Assembly (NCBI GenBank): GCA_013365365.1
Contig: JABVXU010000054.1
Coordinates: 124,001 to 188,000, forward strand
Reading direction: 5' to 3'
Length of the DNA stretch: 64,000 nt
Source: Cruorifilaria tuberocauda
Lineage: Eukaryota; Nematoda; Chromadorea; Rhabditida; Onchocercidae
Shown here: positions 21,149 through 33,400 of the stretch, in pieces
Numbering within the stretch: position 1 is the stretch's first letter
How the letters are laid out: each line of letters starts with the position of its first letter
Made by a program: the position numbers and the translations under genes
Notes under the pieces: generated by a model
What the model was told of the DNA's origin: nothing
The model's database searches: none
The model's input: only the letters and a program-made list of their open reading frames with translations

Positions 21149-24100
21149 ATGCCTCCAAATTTTTTCCAAAAACCAGAAACAGCACTTAAACGTGCTCATG
21201 AACTTATTTCTGTTGGCAAAGAGATGGACGCATTAGAAACGCTTCACGATACCATAAAAGTAAGCCACTTTTTCCAGATTACTTTAAAGTATATTAAAAT
21301 TGTTCTGGAGTTCATTATCCACAAGCGCACTCAGACTGTAATCCTTTTTCATAATATGTTGATCATATGGATACACTTTGGAGTGCAAAAATATGAATTG
21401 GTTATCAAAAATATGGTTTCTGTGATTACCATATTTTCAAGCACCAATATACAAATATTTTCCATTCTTACTGGCAAATTTTTAGAGAATAAGGTATCAA
21501 GTGATAAGGAGTTTAGGGAACATGACTTTTAGACCCACGATATAAATCTACAATGTTTTATTGCCTTCAACAGTATTTTACCCTATTCGTGATGCGTGGG
21601 AAGAGGGAGCGTATGCTAGTGGTATGTCAAGTCCTTTTTTTTCTGGACCTTCATGTTTCAGCAGTCGAGAGCTAAATCCTTCAAAAATTGAGATAAACAA
21701 TGCAGTAATCTTCTGTCTTTATAATTGCACGTTCTTTTAGTCAAAACGTCACAAGCAATGGACGAGAACACATGAAGCAATTATGTTGAAACATATGGAA
21801 CTTTGCGTTTCATTACGACGTCCACATATGGCCAAAGATGCTCTTTTTCAGTATAAAACACTTACTCAACAGGTCTTTTATAAAATAAGAAGGGCCTTTT
21901 TATTTATTTTTTATTTTCGGCATGCTATAAATGAAATAGCTGTTTTCCAAGTAAAGTTCTGGCCTAAAAGTTGTTTTAAAATTGACACAGTTGACTTTTT
22001 TATTGAAAACCGTTACTGGTCGGCATCCATTAAAAGCTTCCAGAAGTGGGGAAAAGTTTTCTGTGTTGAAGAATTTCAAATAAGTTACATTTTTTTGAAA
22101 ATTCTTTAGGTTGCTATTAAATCTCTTGAAACTGTTATACAGCGGTTTCTGGAGCTTGCACAGCAAAAAACGGAAGAAGCACAGAAGACTTCCATTGAGA
22201 AAGTTGAGGAAATTGATGATTTGGACCAAGCCGATGCTCCTGAAAAGTTTGTCTTCACTATTTAATTCATACTTGAGTATATTTGATTCATGATGCTTAA
22301 AAATTTTTAGTTTGTTGCTGTCGGCTGTGTCCGGTGATGTTGCGCAAGATCGAATGGATCGAACCGTGTTGAGTCCTTGGCTACGTTTCCTTTGGGATTC
22401 TTATCGAAACTGTCTTGATTTATTAAGAAATACTGCTGTGGTTTGTATTGGTTTGTTTATTTAGAGAATTCACTTTCTACAGATCTATGCATGAATCGAA
22501 TTGAGCAGTTAGTATGGCGTGAAAATAAGCTATTTAATTAATGCTAAACAAGTGGAAATAAGGTAGATTGTAATTAATGAAAAACTAAGTATAAGACATA
22601 TAGTAGTTAGACAAATTTTTAGGTTGAACAGTTGTATCATCGTATTGCTCGGCAGTCATTTGAGTTTTGCGCAAAGTATCAACGACGAACGGAGTTTCGT
22701 AAACTATGTGATAATCTTCGATTACATTTAACGCAAATTCAAAAACACCAACACTTGGCTCATGTGTAGGTTTCTGTCAATACTGCTATATTAGAAATTA
22801 TCTTTTTTTTTTTTTTTTTGAATATTTGGATTAGCTATCAGTGCATCTTTGCAGGCAAGATATTTTCGTCATTTTTGATTTATGCCTTCCAATAAAAGTA
22901 GATAAATAGTGGACATTAATAACGACAATATCGTTTCTTTTAGGGTGAAATTAACAAGTGCAGAATCTTTGACTTTGATGCAAGACACGCGTTTAATACA
23001 ATTAGATACAGCAATACAAATGGAATTATGGCAAGAAGCATATAGAAGTGCGGAAGATGTTCATGGCATGATGCAATTAAGCAAAGATAAAGACGAACGC
23101 ATGGTTAAACCAGCAAGTTACGTCAACTACTACGATAAGGTCCTTTAGCATTGTATTTAAAAGTCTTCTAGCAAGATGCCTGTTATCTAATTTTCATAGT
23201 ATTCAATGAGTTTTTTGTTTCGAATTATTTGGATCTCGTAGTGGACAGAAAGTGATATTTTGGCATTCTGTTAATATTTTTGCGTTTCATTATTAGCTAT
23301 CAGAATTTTTTTCTAATCTCAGCAACAGAATTCACTTATCATATTTGTTGTGATCAAAAAATAGAGTCTTTACTAGTAAAAAATTGTTTTTAAAATCTTC
23401 AATGCATCGTCTGAAATAAATTGATGTATGCTAACTAGCATTAAGGTAGTTGGATTCAAAGTTAGTTAAGATATTGCTGCTTGTCCATGCACGTTCTCGT
23501 TTCATCTCGTTGCTTCACAATGGGACGATCCATATAAGCGTGCGAAATAATTTCATTTGATATAATTTGAAGGCTTGATGTTCTTCCATGTATTTTCATC
23601 ATTAAATGGTACAGTTCCCGCAACTTTTTCTTTATGATAAACAATTAACAGGAGCAAATAATCATGGTTTCAACATTAATTGTCTTTCAGCTTGCGCTAG
23701 TATTCTGGAAAGCTGGTAACAGACTGTTCCATGCAGCTGCTCTTCTTCAGAAATATATCATCTATAAAGATATGAAGAAAACATTTAGTGTAGAAGAGGC
23801 AATGGATCAAGCAACGCGTGTTCTTCTAGCAACACTCGCAATACCGGACGGTGCTGATAATCCATCTGATTTAACGCGCCATCTAGATATTGAGGAACAA
23901 CACATTGCCAATATGCGGTAGTTATTTTTGGCTGTGGCTGTCCAACATTTTTATTATATTTTTCGCAACCAAACGTCAAATGTGTAATTTGTGTTCCTTT
24001 CGTAAAAGGAGCTCATTTTAGTAGTTTTTTCGGAATAGTTTACAACTACTAGATTTTGTTGTTTCTGCAATTCTCGAAGCATGCATTAGTTCATTGCGAT

Positions 24101-27100
24101 TTAGATTCAATCGGAATGATATGCTTGCATGCAAGAGTATATTTTTTTGAAGGATTGTTCTTGTTGTCTTTTTAATGCAAGGATTGTTCACACAAAGTAC
24201 ATAAAAGCAGATTCCGAGTATATCACTGCGCTCTTATGCCTGCACCTTATTTAATCCTTTCTAAATTGGAAGTTTTTTCATAATTTTCATTACATCTTAG
24301 ATTGGAACTTTTTTCAGCTATACTCGAATTCTTTTTTGGGTTCCGTTTCTTTATAGATAAACATTTTAATAAAACTTGATAATGCATGAAATCCTTTGAG
24401 ATGGCAGTATTTTTTTCTTCTCTTCAGTTAATCGACATGAATACCCATTAGAGAGATGAATAATTTTGTTACAATTTTTATTTATATCTGACAAATTTCA
24501 GCTGATAATTAGATGCAGACTTAGAAATAAAAATGAACCATCGTCCGTATGATTAAAAAATTATTTTGTTTCAGGTTGCTATCGAATCTTCTTCGTTTGC
24601 CAGTAGCACCAACAAGAACCGGGATTTTGAAAGAGATCACTCGTTTGAATTTACCAGATGTTGCTGTGGAAAGTGCGCGTACTCTACATCGGTAAAAACT
24701 TTTTGCATTTGTTTTTGAAAAATCAAATCAAGCATGTATCCTTCATTTTGTTACGTAAGTGTTTATATAATATCGAAATATGATAGATGCGTTCACTCAA
24801 CAATGATGAGATAGGTTCTTGATTTGCTAAGGCAAATCGATCTAGGAGCTGATGAAACGATTTCATGTTGGTGTCATAAGTTCTTATAAAAGACCTCATA
24901 ACCAATTTTTTTTAATAAAGTAGCATCATTATGAACTGCTCTCAAGAAGTATAGAAATAATGCTTTCGATTCTCTAATTCTTATAGTTTTGTTACTATGC
25001 AACTAAATTAAAGAAATCAAAGGCTTCTTCCTTGAATCCACTTTTCCAGATTATTGGAGTGTAATTTCACACCTCTACGTCTTGCAAATGAAATTCAAGC
25101 GGAACTAATAAAAGTGACAGAACTGAACAAGGCCGAATACAATCAATATGTTGAAGCATTGAAGGGTGTCACAGCTACGAAAATTATAAAGCAGATTTCA
25201 GTTATTTATGATACACTTTCAATTGAGCGTATTCAGAAAGTTATTCCGTTTTATGACGGTGATGAGCTAGAACGTTTTTTGGTGGATATAGCAAAACATC
25301 GCTATGTCAAAGTAAGTTCCTAAAGTTAAAAGATGGCTGAAACTCTTTATTGTATAAAATGCAAACCTTCTGAACTTACTTTTCTATTCTCATTTCTGAA
25401 ACTGATTTTCAGGCTCGCATTGATCATCGTGGAGGTTCAATTCATTTTGGAGCAGCCGATACTGCACTTTCTGGATTTTTTGATTTGGAAGTGTCAGATG
25501 GTTTTGCTAGTGAAGCGGAGCAGGTGTGACGTGTTTATGCATATTTTTTATAAACGTGGCGGAAGCAGCAATATGAAGAAATAACTAAATATGAAGAAAT
25601 GATAATTTAAATCTTCATTGCATATATGATTTCGGAAAATAATCATAGGATGAGATGACAGGACTGTTATTTTTGCAATCATGTTAGATGTTTCATTAGC
25701 TTTATGATAATGCAGTATTAAGAAAATTTGTTTTTATTAGATAATAATGGATGATCCGCGAGAAAATCATGTCAGATTTTGCCAATAACTTTTAGGTGGC
25801 TGTCGAAGATATTCGAAATCATCTTCAGTCAATGTATAATAGCCTACGAGACGTTGTTCGAGTTCTCGATCACGAAAAAATGAAAAAGACCGCTAATGAG
25901 GATGTAGGTTTTCAAAATGTTTCCTTGTTAAAATTTTAATTGTACCATTTTAATGTGATTCTTCCTTCCAGTAGATCTTTTTAGTTAAAGCGTCATGCGG
26001 AGATATATTCATATCACAAAGATGCTGATTACGAACGAATACTCTTGCGAAGAAAGAAAATTGAAAGTTATAAGGAAACCAGTGAGAGACAAAAATTGGA
26101 GAAATGTCAACAAGCCCAGGCGGAAGCAAATAGAAAAGAAGAGCAAAGAAGAGCTGAAGAAATGCGCCGTTTGGAACAGGAAAATATCGAAAAGGAGAAA
26201 TTGAGAAGGCTTGCGGAGCAGGAGGAAATTGATCGCAAAGTTCGGGCGGAAAAAATGAAAAAAATTCAGGCAACTCCGATATATCAAGCTATTGTAAAAG
26301 ACCACGGCGAAGAAGCCTTCCAAAACATGGATCCTGACTCAGGTGTGTATATAGTCTTCTGACTTCATTTTATTAAAAATGATGTCAGCTGAGTTCTATT
26401 ATTGATTTTAGTACTTCGTGAACAGCGTGATCGTTTGGATGAACAACGTCGCGAACAGCAAGCCCGTTTGCAGCAACAAGAGAAGAAATTTGATCATCTT
26501 ATTCGTGCTTATCATCTCCAGGAAATGGTAGCACGTAAGGCTATTTCGGATAATTTTGCGATAAAAGCTCCACAAAACCATGATTCTTATGAGAAGCGTC
26601 GTGTTGAAATCGCAACGTATGTTTAAATTTATTGTTTTCTCTTATTTTGATTTCTTAGTGCTTTCAAATTTCAGAGTATCCATGTAAATATTTTGAAAAA
26701 TAAGCTCAGACAATAGGCATTCGTAATGGCAACAGATAACTCTATTGGATTGTTTGTTTAAAATAAATAAATAGTAAATAGAAAGTAAAATAAGAAGTTT
26801 GGACCAGTACACTTGTTGCATGCTATTAAATATATATGGAAATAATAAGGGTGAATTATTATGAAAATAAGTTTAATTTTTCCTGTCTTCTAGTAAAGAA
26901 CATGAAAATGCGGTTGCTGTATATGAACGCATGCAGAAAGTACGTAAGGATCCGGATGCAGCTGCATTCCTGGAATCAGTTAAGAAATCACGTGCAGAAG
27001 ATTTTCATAAGAAGATGGAGGAATGGGAGAGGAAATTGCATGACGAGAGACGAAAACGTCTTGAAGAACGTCATGAACTTCGAAAGAAGGAGCGAAGGAG

Positions 27101-28686
27101 AGAATGGCTTCAAGTTTGTACTATAATTATATAATAACGCAAATTATCTTGGAGTTTCTTTCTGGGTTTTGCTTATATTTTACTTTTTCAGGAGCGTGAA
27201 AGAGAGTTGGTGAAGGCAAGGGAAGCAGCAGAGCAAGCAAAAAGGGAGGAACAGGAGAAAGAACGAAGAGCAGCTCGTGAAGCACAACGGCCTCCTAAAC
27301 GGGAAATAGTTGAAAATTCAGATATGGATTCCGATTGGCGCAAAGGTGCGCAACCAACACAATCTCGAATTGCTTCTTTAAAATCTTTTGGAGAGCGTTT
27401 CGTGGAAGGTGAACGTCATCGTGATTCTGTCGCAGTTGTAAGTGGTTTCTGGTTTTACTATTATAAGAAATCTTCAACTGCTTATGATCCTAGATTATTT
27501 GATTATGCAAATGTTCGGGATTAAATCTAAAAATGATTATATTTTTTCAGACTGCATCTGAAACTGATAGTGGATTATGGATCCGTGGAAATGTCACTGG
27601 GTCTCAAAGACAACAAGATGGCCCGATGCGTAATTTTGAACGTCCTTCTGCTCCATCATCACGCTTCTTCGATCGCGAACCATCACGCGGTGAAGCAGAT
27701 ACAACAACAAGTTGGAGGAAGGGACAAATTGTACAACGTGACAGAGATCAAACTATTGGACAAGTATGAGATAACTAGTATCTCATTTTTATATAGATAC
27801 GAAATGTTTGTGGTTTGTTTTAAGAATTATTTTATTAAAATTTAATGAATAAGTTTTGCAGCAGTCACTTATGGAAAGACGTGGGGAACCATCCGGTGCG
27901 CAGCCGCATGATGCGAAAGCTGTAACCACTTCCTCTCCAGCTGATGCAGGACCGTGGAGACGAGGGATGACTGTAACACGTGATCATGCTGATATATCAC
28001 AACGGATATCTGTAGCTGGTAAGCTTTTGCGTATTTTGCGCAGACGTTACCAAAGATTTTGCAATTAGTTTTAGTTTAGATGCAAAATCAAATTATGTTC
28101 TTTGGGCATTCTTTTCACAATTTTAATATTCAACTGATATCAGAACTGTTTACGGTATCCAGGTCTTTCAGTTCCTACAAGTCAACCATGGCGTCCTTCG
28201 AGGTTCCGTCAAGCAGATGGTGCAGCTGTAAATGGTGCACCATCTGGAAGAATATTGGAAGGAAGTGGTAGTAATGAACCAAGCACGAAATGGAATCGAT
28301 CAATGCAGCGTACTGGTGATGGTCATGGTGCACAATCTTGTAAATTTTTTTCTCTTTTGCTAAGAGACTGCATCTTGAAACCATTTCATATGGTTCATCT
28401 GTGCAAGGTTTAGATCCAGAATTAGTTGCTTTATGTTTAAAAGATGGCGAGTCATGAAATATTTCCCTTTGTTTTATGTACACAAATATAGTTCAACTTC
28501 TTAATAACATAAACGTGATGCACTAACAGATAATCTTGTCTTGTTTCTTCTTGTTATCTCTTCTTGTCATTGATGTGACTTTCAAACCGCCGTTTTATTC
28601 AGATTTCATTTTCAGTTCGTGGTTTATCTCAGCACCAGCAACGTAGAGGAGCAGCTGACGACGATCGTAATTGGCGCCAAAAATGA
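21149..28686 (+). CDS. eif3a: Eukaryotic translation initiation factor 3 subunit A (eIF3a)
   Basis: The scaffold subunit of eIF3, which loads the 43S complex onto mRNA in the cytosol. Nineteen exons join in phase: 21149-21259, 21741-21872, 22110-22246, 22311-22440, 22623-22765, 22944-23139, 23691-23917, 24575-24691, 25050-25311, 25413-25523, 25796-25903, 25985-26342, 26412-26616, 26894-27113, 27192-27437, 27551-27763, 27862-28018, 28163-28339, 28616-28686. They give 1,106 residues. The start [20 protein letters not shown] matches the family; [41 protein letters not shown] and METRL-like [11 protein letters not shown] blocks follow, then the PCI region, then a long charged coiled coil rich in Glu/Arg/Lys (exons 12-15). 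The C-terminal tail is low complexity with repeated W-R-(K/R)-G-like units and ends DDDRNWRQK, a typical ending. All 18 junctions use GT-AG. Confidence 0.97.
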
Positions 28687-30494
28687 TAGTAATTATAAAT
28701 TTTAATTTGGTTACCGAATGTTTTTTTGTTAATTTTCATTTTTTTACGACAGTTTCTTTCCTTGCAATTCTCTGTCACTGGTTATGTCTTGTTAAAGAAG
28801 AAAAAACTCTTCTTCCAGACTATTTGGTCAACTATTCATGTTATTTTTTCAGTAAATATGAATATCTTCACTTTTTCACGATTATTCGGTCGTTAGAAAG
28901 CAGTGAAATATCGTGTTACTCATCTTTCCTCACAGAGGACGGTTGAAGTTTTTTAAATAATCCAGAATAAACTATATGAAGGGCTCATAAAATGGTACAT
29001 TAAGCCCTAAGTAAGCGGCATGTTTTTTGTCGCGTTAAAAATATTGCGAAGGAAAATATTTTTTTAAGATGTCACAAATAATTTCAATTATTTGATGGAT
29101 TTAAAATGAAATGGAAGCTCAGCTTCGAATTGTTAACCCTTATGACCGTTGCGTGTTACGTCCTACTTGCTCATTTCTAACCAGTTTTGTTAGTACAATA
29201 TAAGGCTTGATTGAAAAGAGTAAGTCTTGCCATTCAATTCAGGATCATTCAGTGAAGACGTGAGATGTACGTATTCGGGTTTTTCTCTTGCTTGTTTTCT
29301 TTCAGTTCTGAGGTTGTCCTGCTTTTGCTTAGGTATATCGCATATGTTGTTTTGCATGATTCTGTATTGATTAGTGGCATCTTATGATGTCATCTTCCAA
29401 TTTAAATTAAAGTTTGTTATAATAAAATGGGTTGATTTTAATGTTTGTTTGTAAGACAATTATTTTTGAATGGAACCTAAACTGAAGTGTAAGGCGACAG
29501 TGTTTTTCAAGGATCTCTGTTATTAATCAAGACATAAGAGGTGCAATAATTCTATGGAAATTTTGTTGTCGTGGTAAAAAGGCAGTATTTTCTTATAATT
29601 GCACAGATGATGATTGATGAAGTAAAGTCCTTGAACATATATGATTGCTTCATTTGTGTTTTGCAGTAATGTGTTGGGTTACAGCGATGTTGTAGATGTC
29701 TAGTTTCTTGTTTTATGAAGTGGAAGGAAGAGGAACGAGCTAAGGAAAATACATATCCAGCATATTTAATATCGTACCAGGAATGGTACTTGTTTTGTAC
29801 AATTGCTTATTGTATATTGTTAAAGTCTCAAATGCTTGTTTTGGTTATAGCTTAGTGGAACACAATAAACTTTTATATCATAAAGTAAATTGTATGCGAA
29901 ACGATGTTCTATAGCAGTTTGTTCTCGAAAAAGTTCCGCGGGAAGAATGGCAAAGTAAGAAATGAATTAGAAAAGTGAAAGTTAAATGGGGAATGCCAAA
30001 ATATTTGTCTCACTGAAATATATTCCTGTCTCGGGAAGTTCTGGTACTAATGATCCATTCTCACCCATTTGACTTCCAACCTAAACAATGCATCTAATTT
30101 TACCCTTAGGTTAGCCACCATTCCAGGACATTATCTCATTACTTTCACTTATCCGTCCTTTCTGATTTCGAAAAAAACTTGTAGCGAATTTGAAAAAAAT
30201 TTCAAATTTAAAACTTGTAATTATATATATAAACCACCGAACAGTCAGTGAAATCATGAAACGAAGAAACTATTTATTGTTTAATTTCACGCAGAAAATC
30301 GTTACACATCTAGAACTAATGGAAGGAAACGACACAGTGCAATGAATCCAAATTACTCCGAAATGTCCGTATTCAATGACAGTTATCGGTGAAACAGTAC
30401 AGAAGCAGCAGAATTTATGCCCTTTTTATGGAAATACTTTAGGTAAAACAAGAAAAATAAGTTACAAAGTCATACATTTCATCTATACAGATTT
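28687..30494. other. Convergent 3' region between eIF3a and the next gene
   Basis: The eIF3a 3' untranslated region starts here; an AATAAA at 28966-28971 may be its polyadenylation signal. The rest shows no supported exon on either strand. The upstream gene on the right ends at 30495 on the minus strand, so the two genes converge. Confidence 0.5.
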
Positions 30495-33400
30495 TTATTG
30501 AATTTTTGAAGTTTCGAGTAATCTCATTCGAGTACCCGACATATCACCACCATTCTTATCATCGGATTCACCTTGGAATACCGCTGATTTGAACAGGTCT
30601 GAATGACGCTCTTCCGAGCTTACTGGAGTTTCGCTTGTAGCTGGTTCTGTAATGAATTATTTAATACAAATATTCATATTTGACTTGGAATTTTTAATGC
30701 TTGAAAGTTTGTAAAGGAACTGAGCTGTGAAGGAAACACATCTTATCAGCTAAATTTTGATTCCCCCTCACAACCTACTCTTCATAACCTTTTCCATTTA
30801 CCGCTGATGATAAATTACATTTGTTCTACAATTCGCTCCATTCTAATTGGTTAAGAAAAAAGACCTTGAATGAAATTGACTTGTGGTGCGGTATCATCTG
30901 GCTTCACAATCAATCTAACCCCGTCATTTGCAATTACTGGTACATCACCAAAGGTATCTTCTTCAACTGAATGCTGAAAAAAAATTGATCATAAATCTCT
31001 GTAATAAAATTATTCTTGTCATTTGCTATTCCGTCTTATCATCAATTAATTATTATCTTACTTCTGGTTCAACTTTAGCATCGTCGTTCTTCAGTGTTAT
31101 TTCTTGCCCTTTATTAGGAGAATTGGTAATTTCATTTTCATGAATTCCTTTGTCGAAAAAACTATAATTTAAAATTTTGCATTAAATGTTATACATCAAA
31201 TTCAAGTTCAAAATAGATTTCAGTATGTCACAAATAATTAAAATATTACAGATGTAAAGTGATTTTTTGTCACAGAAATTTTAATATTTATCGAGATCGA
31301 GAAAAAATGAGATACTTGAAGAAGGTTGATAGAGATTCCGGTGAGTTACCGGAGTTACTGCCCATCGTTGTTGCTTCAATATTGGCTACTGTTGCTCCAG
31401 CGATCTCTTCCGATGTTTGTTCTGTCATCATTTCAACCGGTCGTCTCGGGAATGTATCAGCGATCATCAGTACTGGTATTTCAGTTTCGACATTCTTCTC
31501 TTTCTATAAGATTAGAATGTAACCTATCATTTTTTAAATATTAAGCGTTAACTTTATAATTGAATTTAGTATTTAATTATGCCAAAGAAGCAGCGATCAG
31601 ATGATCAAACGTTATTATTGATCTTTAATAACATTATATGAGAATTAAAGATTTATAGCTATATGCTTACTTCCGCTCGTTGTTCTGCTTCCAATCTATC
31701 TTGCTCTATTTGCATTCGAAGAGCACGATGTTGCAGTTCTCGAAAGATTTCGTCTGAATTAATTTGCGCTGGTGGAACTACACTTGGAAGTAAAGGCGGT
31801 ATTGCCACTGCCGGTGGAACAGTTTGTTGCGACATTTGCTGTTGCATCTAAAATATGAATACAACTAGCAAGAATATCTCGGGAATTTTCTTTGAAAGAT
31901 ATGTCATCGATTGATTTGCCTTGTCTATCCCAATCTTTCTTTTCATCTTTGTGATCTTTGGATTATTCAAATTTTGGATCATTCATTCATTCTGAACTTA
32001 TTCATTAAAAGAAACAGCTGATAGCTAATGTTAATGAACAAATTAGATTTTAAAAAATTGATATAAAATTAGATACCTGTGCTCGTGATCGTAATTCTTT
32101 AAAGATAGAATCACGATCTGGAGTACCATCAAGTATTGATGGTATTGGCTGAAAAGCAATACAATATTTGGTTTGATGGATTTATGAAAGTTTTAAGTGT
32201 GCTTTGAAAAAAGCTTTTTCAAAGGGAATACAATCGACATATAAAATTTACTTGATTAACTACAGGTACAGGTATTTTCTTCTGCTCCAAATCAACTCTG
32301 CAATTACGTACTTTTATGTAATGATTTGATAAAAGATAAGAGAGCTGAAAAAAACCATTCGAATTAAATATTTAAATGGAAGTTCCTTTTTTTCCTTTTC
32401 TCACTCTTCCAATTATGCTTTTCCGAAGAAAATTAAATTAGATACATTCGTATAATTATACGAATACATTTTGTATAGACTTTAACTACATATTTTTCTT
32501 GCATTTCGCAGAAAAATCAAATAATATCAACAAAGAGCATTGGAATGAAATGATCAAATGGAAAGGAAGAAAATTTAAGGTGTGTTACCTATTGATTGTA
32601 TCATCACGAATTTGCAATGGTGCGGTACTTGGCTTTCCTGGATTCGATTCGATAAGTTGCACCATTGGCTCTTCTCTGCTCAATATCTATTAAATTGACA
32701 AGTGTATTCAGTAATATTAGATATTAATATTCAATTTATTCGTCATTCGTTTCATGAATTTATTTCTAAATAGAATTTCAGATACCTGCGGCATCAATTT
32801 GATTGGCATTATTTCCGATTGTTGTTGCTGTGGTTGCGATTGCAGCGGTTCTTGCGGTTCTTGCGATTGTTGCTGTTGTTGTGGTTGTTGTTGCTGCTGT
32901 CTAGAAACCATGTAGGGGTATAAGGGCGGAATTCTGGGTATTATCATGGGCGGTGATATCATCGATACTACCGGTATGTTACGCTGATTTGCTTCCACTG
33001 GTGATTGAATATTATTCATCCACATCATCGATGGTGGTGTCATATGCATTCGCGCGAATGGAAACATTGGCAGTATTGATTGCAGTTGTTCAAGTAGTGG
33101 TGGTTCTTGTTGCTCTTGTAATTGAAGTCCCATAACGAATTGAGACATTTTACGCTCTGCTACCTCATCACGTTCTAAATAAAATATTTCCTGTTATTTT
33201 TCATCATAAACTTTAGATTATTCTTTGATCATATACTTTTTTTGCGCTTAGCAATACTACAGAAGAATTGGAGTCACAGATGTATTGTATTGTTCGATGC
33301 AATTAACTTCGATTAGATCACGTTGATCATGCAATTTATTCTACTGAAGTGGAAATTTGAATGCCAACCTCGTTCCAACTCAGCCAACATTCGCCTTCTG

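Noticed and set aside
26009..26323. Minus-strand frames rich in Phe and Leu
   Set aside because: They are antisense to the Glu/Lys/Arg-rich coiled-coil exon of eIF3a, which always yields hydrophobic-looking complements.
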